Below are positions 27,629-40,756 of a stretch of DNA of 64,000 nucleotides, in pieces (positions within the stretch are counted from its first letter, which is position 1; every line of letters begins with the position of its first letter). The notes under the pieces were generated by a model. It was given only the letters and a program-made list of their open reading frames with translations. It had not been told where the DNA came from and did not search any database. The position numbers were made by a program, and so were the translations under genes. The stretch is from Enchytraeus crypticus (lineage: Eukaryota > Annelida > Clitellata > Enchytraeida > Enchytraeidae), in the NCBI GenBank assembly GCA_905160935.1, contig CAJHZI010000302.1, positions 248,001 through 312,000 of the forward strand, given 5' to 3'.

Positions 27629-29239
27629 GGATTTTTAGAAATTATATAGAATAGACTAATTAATACCATATGTGAGTTCAATGAATTGCAAAATAATTTA
27701 CATTTTATTTAAGACTATCATGCTTGAGCATTCAGGGCGTGCAGCCATATAGCTGTGTATAGGGGCCTACCAGGGAATCATTGAAAATTTGATCGAGGGA
27801 TCCGGAGCCCCAGAAATTTACCGAAAATTGAAGTTTTCTCTCTAACATGCAAAGGGAAATATAATTTTGAGGCATTGAAAGAGTAAATTAATCTATTTCA
27901 TTTTACCATATTTTACCAAAATGGAAATTCCAATGTACTAAGTTCGCTGCAATCCCTGCATATTCATGACACGAAGTCCACTTTTAATTTCATTACGATC
28001 ATTGTGTAATAAAATAAGTTGAATAAATCGAAATGTAAATTTGATATTTATCATAGCATAATATATTTAATGTTCAGTAATATATAAGAGAAAAGTGTAA
28101 TTTTTAACCTTCTTTTTGTTCGCCAGTTTAGATTTGTCTCAATAGTGCTGTTCATATTGATCACTGTAGCACTGTGATTGTCAACTTAACGTCAAGAACA
28201 GAATCTCAAAGGACTTATTTTCATTAACTCAATTTCTGGTAATAAGAAAGTTGACTCGCTTTTAAGCAAATATTTATATCGCAATAAAAACATCCGGTGA
28301 TTATTTAGGCATGTGTTTGGAATAGTAAACAAAGCGTATAGTATAGTTTATTAAACAAAAGCAACTGTTTGAGGGTACTCTCGTCAATGGTAACATCAAG
28401 CACTATTGAGCCAATTCTAAGCCGATGAACAAAAGTGGTCCAAAAACGGTGCAAAATTCATAAAAAGCCATCCAAAGTTAGTGACTTTAAGAAAATGAGG
28501 CTTACGCGCTGATATAAGAAACTTAGAGTACTCCTGATATGCGAAAGATCGTGCTAAAACGAGCAATCGTTTGGACAGCTTACAAGGTGAAGGCTATCTC
28601 TCACAAAAGTAATTAATCTAGAAGGCCGGCTGCATCACTCCCTAATCAAGTGAGACGTACAATTGTCCCCTGGCGTGATGATGGATTTATAGGTTAACGA
28701 AACCGTCTTATAAATCTGTAATCTTTTATTCAGTGCGGTGACTGCAGAATTGGCGTAATATGTGAGTATTTGATTCTACGGAAAATAATATATGCAAGCT
28801 AATTCTGAACAACGTGCTACCGATGAACCTCACAGCCAGGAAGATAGTAAAGTTAAAGTCGAATACATTATAGTGAAACTATCAACTATGAATTTTTTCT
28901 TTTTATGAATTTATGAATTGAATGTTTCAATAGCTTAGTTGTTAGAGGCATCAGGTAACATCAGGAAGTTTTAGGTGACAGATCCTGAAGTGAATTGAAT
29001 ACTCCTTGGTTCAATTCCCAGCCACGCTGATCTGTGATTAAAATTTCGGACAATCACATGACGGGTTACTCAGTAAATGGACTAAATTGCATACCAATTA
29101 AACTTGTGGTATTAAAAGTGATCGATATGAACATAGTGTATCAATTCTCTATAATGCATGTTTACTTTTATCTTACTGTGATGATACCTATTACACTTAA
29201 TATAAATTACTTTTATTTTTAAACATGTAATATGTCGCA

Positions 29240-29410
29240 TGTTAACTATTAGGAAGTTTAGTCAATTATCATTTACAAATCCTGTGAATGTCCAAAATTT
29301 TACACTCTAATCAGCTCCGACTGGAATTGATCCCAGGATTCCAGGAACAGTCATTTAAAATTTCATGATGTTACCTTACGCTCCTACACACTAAACTATT
29401 TAGACATTTT
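29240..29410 (+). mobile_element. Interspersed repeat family C copy
   Basis: Shares ordered blocks with 19560-19720, including GTGAATGTCC, TTTTACACTCTAATCAGCTC and CATTTAAAATTTCATGATG. Type unknown. Confidence 0.5.
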
Positions 29411-29427
29411 GAGTTAGAAAATTATAG

Positions 29428-29428
<1 letters not shown>

Positions 29429-29473
<45 letters not shown>
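29429..29473. repeat. (AT)n microsatellite
   Basis: About 21 AT units in the intergenic stretch before POLR1A. The rest of 27640-30070 shows no gene. A fragment at 28370-28660 (GAGCCAATTCTAAGCCGATG) recurs around 24265-24310 and diverged at 61475-61640. Confidence 0.9.
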
Positions 29474-29477
<4 letters not shown>

Positions 29478-30070
29478 TGCTATATAATATTATATATATT
29501 TAAAAAATAAATAATAGGATATTTAATATAAAGTTAATATAATGACCATAAAGGTTTTAACATTGATTTCATTCGTTATATGAGTCGAAAGTTGTATATG
29601 TTATGCTGTGTCATTCTAGCACTGCCTGTTATTATATGATTATTATTAATACTTGCATTTTTTGGAAATATATTGGCTTGCAACCTCATAGTTTAAAAAT
29701 TATAAGCTTTAGTCATATGGAATCTGATAAGATGTTAAAGTCTGAATTGTAGCTAATTGAACATCTTTTTAAAACCTACAATATATTAGTGATCTGCAAG
29801 TTTAGAAAAAATTAAACATCTGTACATTAATGTAATCCAAATAAGTCCATTTAATATATCACAAATATGAAGTAATGATATTTGTGATATTTGCTTGCCA
29901 GTCAGTCTAACATCTGCAGTTATACAGTTCTCTTTAATTGTCTGTGTAATTACATTTAGCTGAGGATGTTATGTCCTCAATTATTGCTTCATTGATTGTG
30001 CACATTTATATACTATTTGCTGATTAACAGACTTTTTGTTGCTTAAATTATACTAAAATAAAACGAGAGG

Positions 30071-33000
30071 ATGGCTGCAGAAGTTGACGTACCTTCTCAT
30101 CGCCTGTATGGTATTTCATTTCGTCCATATACTCGATACGAGATAAAAAGTCTTAGCGTGAAAGAAATCACAAACCCAGTCTCATTCAATATGCTTCAGA
30201 ATGCGACATTTGGTGGGCTGTATGACTTAGCTTTGGGTAAGTGTATCTGGTGTAATTTTTCAGTAGTGTGCAGTTGGATATAGATTTATTTTAGCATTGT
30301 GTTTGTCAAAGATGCAGTATTTCTCTAAATTGAAGTTTAATCCAAATGTTCCCTTTCTAATGCTTTTTATTATTAAATAAATTATATGAAATTATACTAT
30401 GTTGACCTTACATGTAGTGAGTTAATCAAGTGTTTGATTGATTAGTTTAAGCGCATGTAGGTACTACTGGGCCTATATGTCTCATCACATACTGACGTTG
30501 ATGTCCCTGATATAATCCTTGGATGAGAAACTGACCTTAAACCTTTATTATTGTTATTATTATTATTATACTGGATCTTCACTGTCCATTCAGCGCTACT
30601 GTGGCTTATAGTATAGAGTGGCACTTTACAATTATACTTATTATTTATTATTGCTTACTATTATTATGATTATTATTATTAATGTTAGATGTCTAGGCAC
30701 ATGACCTCCCTGCCCTTTAGTTTTATAATTTGTGTTTGTCTTCACTCACTTTATCTCTATATAACCTGGTTTAAATTTTAATGAGACATATTTTAAAAAT
30801 TTAAAAACAAATTTTTAATAAAATGGTAGAAACACTGTTAGAATTCTCTTAAATCAGGATTATCAGCTCTTTATGCGGTATTTTTACTATTGAATCTTAG
30901 CAGAGTGCGCATTTTTAAAATTGGCAATAAAAAAGAGTTGGGGTTGAACTCTCCCCCCTCCCCCCAACATCCTAACTAGAGCTGTAAGTCTGCAAATATA
31001 TTTATAAATATATGAAATTAGTTAATATGTTAATAAATTAATAAAATCATCATCATCATCTTCCCTTAAATCCCAGTTTAACCAGGGTCAGGATACAAAT
31101 AATAAAAATTAATAAAATAAAATAAAATAATAATAAAATTAATTAGTATGTTTTTACCTTCAGGTGCTCAGGAACGTACAGACGTGTGTTCAACTTGTCA
31201 GCAACCACAGCACAGCTGCACTGGTCATATGGGTCACATTTCTCTGCCACTGCCAGTCTTTAACCCGGTCACTTTTAAGACCATGTACACTGTAAGAAAT
31301 CTTGTCTTATTATCTCTTTGAATTTAGAGTTAGTATAATTTAAAATAAATTTAAAAATAATCCATAATGTGCACTAATATTCTTTTCTTAATTTTCTCTG
31401 AAAATATTCTATGCTATTTTTGTTTATTTGTTTCTATATCTGTTTGATTATAAATTGTCTTGTTAAGATTTACTTACTGATTTGCATACTGTAGTCATGC
31501 AATGCACAATAAATGTAATGCTTGCAGTGTTTTATTTACAACAAGGTTGTAAATAAAATATGTATATTAATGCATACTGTAAATTGTATATATATAAATT
31601 ACTAAGAATATTTTAGATACTATGCTTATTTACTGCAATACCTGTAAACTAGTATGCTTAACGTTTGTGACATTTAAAGTAAATTGTTATTTTTCATTGC
31701 AGCTGCTGCGATGGATGTGTTTTGACTGTGATCACTTGCTCGCTCCGAAAGCCGCTAGTTATTTATTCAGCACTCAGATGTCTGCTCTCGACAAAGGGCT
31801 GCTCTTAACAGCTCATGACCTTGGTCATATTTTCCGGAATTTTGTGGCTGACACAAGTTCTGAGCTACACATAGATAATAACTCATTTGAAATTCTGAAG
31901 CAAAGACTAGATGATTGCTTAGAGGCTGGATGCAAAGGTATTATTTTATGAGAAGTTTTTACAAGACATGCCGATGAAAATTTAGCTGTTGATTGGGTAT
32001 TGCTAGAATTAATGTAGTTATTGATAGTAATTTTTGCTACGTAGACAATTAAGAAATATATCTGCGTCTGGATGACTGTTGAACAAGAGAAAATTATGTG
32101 CAGATTTTTAGTCAGTTCAATCACTGTTTCCATACTACAGTATACAGCATATTAATTATCTGGCTTTTTTCTGATCAGGCCATCTGGAGTGTCTTGTTTA
32201 CATAAATCCTCCTAATAAATTGATCCTATTCCATACGGATATATCTCATATCTATATGAAATATTTTCTCTCATTTAGGAAGTATGTTTCATAAACATAA
32301 TTAAAAATTTACAAAGGTAGGGTTAGAGTGTAAAATTGTCAATTAATGTTTTTCAAAAAAAGGCCATATTCTATGTAATTGAAGAGTACAATGTACAGGA
32401 AAATATTGATGTGCTTATAGTGAGTTAACTTTTCTGTTTTATTCTTTGTTGAGCAGCCTCAAGAGAGACATTTCTTGAGAAGGAGACTGAAATTAGGAAC
32501 ATTGTTGAGTGCAGAACAGAGATCTATAAAGACTTTGTATTGCGGCAGAAAATTTCTCGTGGATTGTGCAGTAATTGTGGTAAACCGCTGCGGACAATTC
32601 GACAAGAGTCTATGGGAAAAATATTCTTCGGCTCAAAACTGAAAGCTCGGCAGATTCAGAATCTTCGCAAGAAACTGTTCAGGCAGAAATATGGGTATTA
32701 AAATTTTTTATGGTTAATTTATATTTTAAATTTTAGTGCATGGTTTGCGTAGGATTAGATAGTCATTGTGAAATATATGTTTTAATTCAAAATCTTGTCA
32801 TTGAGGGTTATAAAGGTATTATTATGCATCTGAAATAGCGCATTGTTCTTACTATTGCCAAAACTTGTTACTTTTTTGAAGTATTTGACCTTAAATTATA
32901 GTAATGTGGGATGTTTTAAGCTATTTCAAATTTAGCCTAACATTTAGGTCTTTAGTAAATTTATATTTCCACTGATATTTTACAATAACTATTGTAACAA

Positions 33001-33456
33001 TCTTATTTCCATTACTTTGGCATTATATTTAAAATTGCAGCAATGATGGTGTAAAAGTTATTAGAAATTACGAAATTATTTGAAAATATACATAGAATAT
33101 CATTTTGTAATTTTATTCTATTAACAAACTATTTAAAATTACTTTATCGAAAATTCTATATGGATCGAATTATTTCGGCTTCCAGGACATTACCAGCGGA
33201 TGATTACATAGAAGTTGAAAATGAAGATGAGCAGAATATAAATCAGACTGGAGAACAGAAACCAGAATTTCTACAAACTGTTCTAACCCCTACGGCGGCG
33301 CGAGAGCATTTAAGGCGACTATGGGAGAATAATAGAGAGGTGGTGCAATGGATCATCGGTGCATTTCATTCTGGTGTTTTGAGCTCGAATGAAGAATTTC
33401 CTACAGATGTCTTCTTTATTGACGAATTGATTGTTCCTCCTTCTAAATACCGACCG
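30071..33456 (+). CDS. POLR1A: POLR1A N-terminal clamp exons 1-5 with zinc sites
   Basis: Exon 2 carries the clamp zinc ligands in [17 protein letters not shown] (C64, C67, C74, H77). Exon 3 gives CFDC (C104, C107) and exon 4 CSNCGK (C214, C217), the pair for the second site. Exon 5 reads [15 protein letters not shown] and ends PPSKYRP, typical Pol I sequence. Start at 30071 is the first ATG in frame; upstream sequence has no in-frame extension that I could support. Confidence 0.93.
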
Positions 33457-36400
33457 GTTTGTAACTCTGTGCCTAAAATTCCATAATGTGTGCATAAAGT
33501 GTTCTGTCTTTGTAAGTATTTGTAGCCGAATATGTACTTGTACATGTACTTGTGGATTAATCAACTATTTTGATCATCAGTTTTTGATGAATCGTAGAGA
33601 AACTTATTTACTTCTTGTTTTGATATTGTAATTTTAAAATATATTAGTAATATGCTTTAAGAAACTGATGATTGTTTTCTGTCGCCTCTTAATTGTTGTT
33701 TGCATACTGTTTTCCTTTGTGTCCATGGTTAATAAAAAAAATTTAGTATTGAAATTTTATTGTAAATTTAAATGGCAGTAGTCTTTTAGTATTCAAAAAT
33801 AAACAGTTTATATTTAGTAATACGGCAACATTAACTGACTGGCAGTAAAATTTTGTTTCTTCTAAAATAGGATGCGAAATTTGTGATGATTTAATGCATC
33901 AATGTACAGGTTATGAATGACTAATATTACAGATATTACTATTAGTCATTCTTGTCATTTCTTAGTTGTGTGGATGTTGTATTGCTACAACTTTTTGCAT
34001 ATGATTTGCTTGATATTATTACTGTAAAATTATACTAATCAGGAAAAATAATTAAAAGTTACTTAATTCTGTAATGTTGATATAAATTTAGATCGTTCTC
34101 AATTTCTTTGGTATTATTGTTTATGATTTTTTGTGCAGCCACCGAAGATGAAGGGTCGTTTGTACGACAATCCTCAAACAATTAATCTCTCGTGTGTAAT
34201 CAAAGAAGCCTCATTGCTAAAAGATCTACTGGCTAAGCAGATGTCTACCATCAAAATGGCTGCATTAGAGACTCAGGTCTGAAATCATTGCTGTTTATTG
34301 AAGTATATTGAAGTTTGCTCTTTATAGAAGTTTATAAGTTTTTGTAAAATTCTTCTGAGGCATGTTGCAAGAGTTTATCAAAAATACAATTTTTATTGCA
34401 GCTGCTTTTAAGGCCTTTCATTGCAGCTGTTTTACCTGTATAACATTTAAAAAACACTAAAAGGCATTTGTCATTTGTCAGCCCATTGTCAGATGTATCT
34501 GGTAAAGTAATAAAATGAGTTTATATTTGTAATTTCTCATTGAATAATGTGGAATGTGTAACTTAATTTGGCTACTTGAAATTGTCTTTGATTGTATTCT
34601 GGTAAAAACTGTTCTGAATTGATTTTTTTAAATTTGTTTTTCAATGGATATTAATATTGCTTTTTAATACTAATTCTAAAGTTTTAGTTTTACTTAACCT
34701 TACCTGTACTGTTATACATAATGTGTAATAATATCTACATTTTTCTATATATAATTATACATGAAATGTTATACACTGTGTTTTTTATAACTGATACCCC
34801 AAATTATTTTAGCAATAAAGTTGTAACAAGTTGACCGATGTTCTTGATATTTACAGAACTTGACCAGCAGCCAATTCTACAAAACATTGAGAAATTTAGT
34901 TTAAATATCTTAAATAACATGAAAGTTATAGTTTTGCGAATAGGAATGGGGTCAGATTAGAAATTTTCAGTACAGGATTACGGGCGTATTACATTTAGAG
35001 TAAAATTATCTCTATAAAAGTAATAGAAAACATATAGTATAAAATTTCTGCCAATGCTATTTTCAAGAGCAACCTTTTTTTTCAAAACGACGTAAAGTAT
35101 GCGCTGATATGTTCTTAATTGACAAAGTTATTGAACTTTTAATGCATAAAGAGAATAAATGAATAACTCATTTTAACTGTGGCGCTAGAGGACGCCGCTG
35201 CAGTGGCTGTGGTGATAGCAGTTGTACCCAGAGATGCAATGCATGCATTAAATGGTCAATAGCTTTGTCAATTAAGAACATATCAACATATATTTTATGT
35301 CGTTTTGCTAAGAAGTGATTGCTCTTGAAAAAAGCTTTAGCAGAAATTTTATAATACGTGTTCGCTATTATTTTATAGAGATAATTTTACGCTAAATGTA
35401 ACACGCCCGTAATCCTGTACTGGAAATTTCTTATCTGACCCCACTCCTATTCGCAAAAGTATAACTTTCACGTTATTAAAGATGTTAAAAAGAATTTCTC
35501 TATGTTTTGTAGATTTGGCTGCTGTTCAAGTTCGGTAAATATCAAGATCATCGGTCGACTTCTTACGACTTTATTGTAAAAATAATTTGGGGTACCAGTT
35601 ATAAGAAACACAGTGTATATCTATTATACATTATATGATATACTATATAAAAAGACATTTCATATACTGTATGCGTTATGTATCGGTAGCTGACTGAGGA
35701 GCCCTCGAAAAATCTGGAGAAGATTCACAATCAGTGGGTGTCGTTGCAGAATTGGGTGAATGCTACAATTGATTCTAGTCTCGGCAAGATGCTGAAAGAT
35801 CCCAGACCTGGAGTTAAACAGGTACTCAATCTAAATCAATTATCTGAGTGTTCCAGATGTCAAAACGGTCAGATTAAATTTGTTACTTCTTAACATTTTT
35901 TATGTAAAATTAGTTATTATAGTTTTAGTAACAATTAGTTTTGAAGATAAGATAATTTGTGAAATTTAATTTGAGCAATAACAGTAAAGTAAAATCAAAC
36001 TGATGTTTTTTTGTAACACAAAAATTGCAGCTACTGTAGTTAATTAGAAAATATTTGAACATAGTTAAATATTGCTTAAGATTAATCTGCATTTTCAAGA
36101 GATTGATAGTTATAATTATGTAATAAATAAGATTGTTATCAACAAATATTAGTAGTTATTCTTAGTCTCCTACTTATATTGTAGTCTACTAGTTACTATT
36201 TATAGCATGATCCTATTTCTTTTATAAACATCTATGATAGTCTTACATATGTAGTTTTGCTTAGTGTCAATTGTCGGAGATAGAAATTGATTAGAGATGG
36301 GCTAAGAGTAGATTTGGTAGGTTCTTTATTTTTTGAAGGTAATGAATATGCCTGTTGTACATGTGTTTCCCTGCAGCTTAATACTATTAGCTATACTTTA

Positions 36401-39400
36401 TACTATTAGCTTAATACTAAAAGGATTGACAACATTAATGAATTTGTCTTGAAGATGGAAATAACTTCATGTAATTATCTAGATTTTTAAAGTCCAATAT
36501 ACATGTATATTTGGTAGGTTCTTTGTTTTTTCGAAAGTGATGAATATGCCTGTTGTACATGTGTTCGCTGCAGCTATATTAAATGAATATTAAAAGGATT
36601 GACAACATCATTGAGTTTGCTTTGAAGATGGAAATAACTTCGTATATAAGTATTTAGATTTTTTTAAACTCTAATATTCTTTCAACCTTTTTTTGATATG
36701 ATAGCAAAAGTAGAATGTTTATTGTAACTTTTCTTGTAAATCTGAACTACTAATATCAGATTCTACATTACTAACCGTGATCATCTCCATAAATTTGTAG
36801 ATACTGGAAAGAAAGGAAGGAATGTTCAGGAAGTTTATGATGGGCAAGAGAGTCAACTACGCCGCTAGATCTGTAATATCGCCTGATCCATGCATAGCAA
36901 CCAATGAGGTCGGTGTACCGGAGATATTTGCTAAGCGCCTGACCTACTCTGAGCCGGTTACGCCTTGGAACGTTAATGAAATGAGGCAAGCCGTCATCAA
37001 TGGACCCAACTTCTATCCCGGGTTAGTAGTTCATTGCATCTTATCACATCACATATTATCACATATCACGTCTTATCGCATCACATGTTATCACATCTTA
37101 TCATATCACATATTATCATATATCACGTCTTATCGCTTCACATGTTATCACATCACATCTTATTACATCACATATTATCTCATATCACGTCTTATCGCAT
37201 CACATGTTATCACATCACATCTTATCACATCACATCTTATCACATCACATATTGTCACATATCACGTCTTATCGCATCACATGTTATCACATTACATATT
37301 ATCACATCACATCTTATAACATCACATTATCACATCACATATTATCACATATCACATCACATATTACCATATATCACATAATAGCACTTATCACATATTA
37401 TCACATATTGCAGTCGTATGAAGGATTAAATAAACATCCATCATTATTAAACATTTCTGTTAGTTCTGTCTCCTCGTCTAACTAAAACTATTAATATGCT
37501 CTACTGATTTATGCATCAAAACTGTTCTTGTGTATCATAATCTTAATAATTGAACGTTGAATATTGAATACTAATAAGTATTTATTACTATTGCAGAGCG
37601 CTGTTTATAGAAGATGCTGATGGCAGTAAGATAATGTTGAGCGGTAAGGATGTATTACAAAGAGAATCACTCGCTAAACAACTCTTAACTCCATCAGCTG
37701 CCGCTATCGCCATGGATAAAAATAAAAAGGTTTGAACTATGTAGCTAAATGTCTAAGCTTTTACTTTATCACTGATGTTGATTGTGGACTACATGTGACT
37801 GGCACACAATTGACCTCACAGCATCGACATCCATATTGAAACAGTCGCACGTTTCGAAGAGGTTGTCATGGATCGTGTTTATAGTCTTGCGATAGTATCG
37901 TTTGCTTGATGGTTAACTGCTATTCTTACGACAGTGAGGTAAGACTGACAGAGAGTTGCTGTACTACTGATAAAATGTTGCATAGGCACGCGGCCTATTA
38001 AAACTTTGTAGAGATTGATGCATTGCTTCTGCATTGGACAGTCAGACAAGTAGCCTAAAGCTATCTAGTTCCGAAATTTAGACCTGTTGTATTGATTGTA
38101 CAATCGGTATAGATTCTTACAAGTATTGCTTGCATTAAGAGCAAATAAAATAAAGTAGATGTTGTTTTATTATTCTGGTCTTATCTACTACTTTAGAATA
38201 TAAATTTTGTATAGCTAGTTGACATTTTGTTTAACAATTTAATTATGCGTAAAACGTTGATTATTGCAGGTACATCGTCATATAAGGACCGGTGATATAG
38301 TGATCATGAATCGTCAGCCTACTCTACATAGGCCCAGTATGCAGGCTCACAAAGTTAGTATCACAGCTAATCGTGCATTTCTTACAGAGGTTTCATTATA
38401 CACTTACTTCCATAATCACGAAATGCTCGGAAAGCTATTATAATTTTTCGTTAATGGTAAACTTTTTGTAGAACATGGTTCTATCAGGTTTTGTACCAGT
38501 CTCTGTGAAATATGTTTTACTGTAATTATAGTGGGAATTTATCATTCACTCTGTTTCTTTATACACAACCATTAACTAAATTCCTTTCATCGCTTTGAAT
38601 TGCAAAAAACAAATGAGCGCCTCTGTCTCTGTGTTTTTCAGGTGAGAGTATTGAAGACCGAGAAAACGCTAAGAATGAATTACTCCAACTGTAAGGCTTA
38701 CAATGCTGATTTTGATGGAGATGAAATGAACATGCATTTTCCACAAAGTGAATTAGCCAGGGCCGAATCCTATAATCTGGGTAAATCCACTTTTGACTAT
38801 CTAAAATAGTAAACTTAAAATTTCATTAAAGAAAAAATATTTTTGTTTAAATTGAAAATTTTTGTTTATTGAATTTTCTTGATTTTTTCAGAGTTTTTGA
38901 TGTGGCGTGTCAGTTGTCTAAATATATATTTTGCAATTTAGGTAAACGTAACCTTCAAATGTAATAGAAAATAATATTATATAAGGTAAAATGCTTATTC
39001 TGCTGAATGTAATGATGATATTTAATTTGATTACCAGTGCTATGTGGTTTGATGGTTACTTGATTACTAAATAACTTGCTAATGCAGAGCATGTTGCTCT
39101 AATGAAGTCACATACGGTTGATCAAAGTTGTCTTTTAATGCTATATTAAAATCTTTATTGATTCGACACCGTCACTCTTATTTTAATAAAAAATTGTTCA
39201 AACATGTAGTTCAGTTGTTAGCAAGGTGATTGGAGTCCAGGTGGTCAACTAGATAGGGTGTTATGCTTCCTCATTGATGGCCAGGTTTTGCATGTATTAG
39301 AGCGCCTGTCTTTGCGTTTTACTTAAGTACCTTAACGGTATTAGAAATATGTTATTTGCTGTGCTGTGTGATATGTAAACACATTAAATATATGTCTCTT

Positions 39401-40699
39401 TTAATGCGTACTATTTTTGAAGAAATGAACTTTAAACATTGACTGGACGTGTAATTTTGTTTTCTTCTTTCAAACAGCCTGTGCAGACTTGCAGTATCTG
39501 GTACCCAAGGATGGGACTCCACTCGCCGGATTGATCCAGGATCACGTGGTCTCTGGTGTGATGCTGCTGCTGCGTGGTCAGTTCTTCACCAGATCTGAGT
39601 ATCAGCAGCTCGTCTTCTTGTCGCTAACGGACTCGAAGAATGAGATAAAAACTCTGCCGCCGGCAATGATTAAACCTCGACGTCTGTGGTCGGGAAAGCA
39701 GGTTTGTTGTTGATTTATGTTATTTATTTTTTTTGTTATTGGAATATTTTGTTATTTTTTTGTTTGCTATTTATATTTCATTTATATTGTTTGTTACTAG
39801 CATTTTAGATATTTATTATATATCATGTAATTGAACCTTGTTAAACTGGGATTCAAGAGAAGAAGATGATCATGATGATTATATATCATGTAATTAATTA
39901 TAATTCATTTGCTATTATTAACTTACACATGATGTACATGTATGTTAAAAAAGAAGTATGAAGAAAATTTCCTGTAGAGTTTTTTTTACTAGGGTATGCT
40001 CTGGTTTTTTGTAGAGCTCTCTGCAATAATAGTGTAAAAATATAGAACTTGTTTTACATGTAATTCTCTGAAAAATGTATTCATTGTTGAAACCACTTCC
40101 TGCTGTTTTAAATATTTTCAGAATGTTTCAATAAGTATTTTAATTGCCGAAGGGCTATGCCATTTACATTATGTAGCAAATAGCTTGGAAAAATAATGTC
40201 TTCTGAGTTGGTTTCTCATTGCTTTCCTTGTTTTTGCTTTGTTGCCTCTTAGAACACGTGCCGTTAGCAGTTTGTTTATTCATCTGTGTCCTTGAAAAGC
40301 GTGGAAATCATAAACGTTAACATATTAGGGAGCAATACAAACAATTAAATAAGTAACAATTTAAGATGGATCTGTTGTTATCTGTTTGTTTAACTTAAAC
40401 CTGCTGATAGTTATTAAACTGTTTAGATATTCCTGACTAAAATATACATGTATACTTAAATTATTTTGAGTTTATGAACAGATATATTACTGTAAATGAT
40501 AATTGTATAGGTGTTTAGCACACTGCTGCTGAATCTTATACCTGAAGGCAAGCCTCCGTTGTCTCTCAATGGGGAAGCTAAGGTGAAGGAAAAGGTAAGT
40601 GAAGTTATGTCTTCCAATATATGAATTGAAGTAATAAATGTTAAGGTTTTTATTTGTGTATATATATATATGTATATAAATGACAGTTACTTATAATAT

Positions 40700-40756
<57 letters not shown>

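Noticed and set aside
37034-37485. Open frames after POLR1A exon 8
   Set aside because: Produced by the ATCACATCTTATC minisatellite; the real exon ends at 37021.
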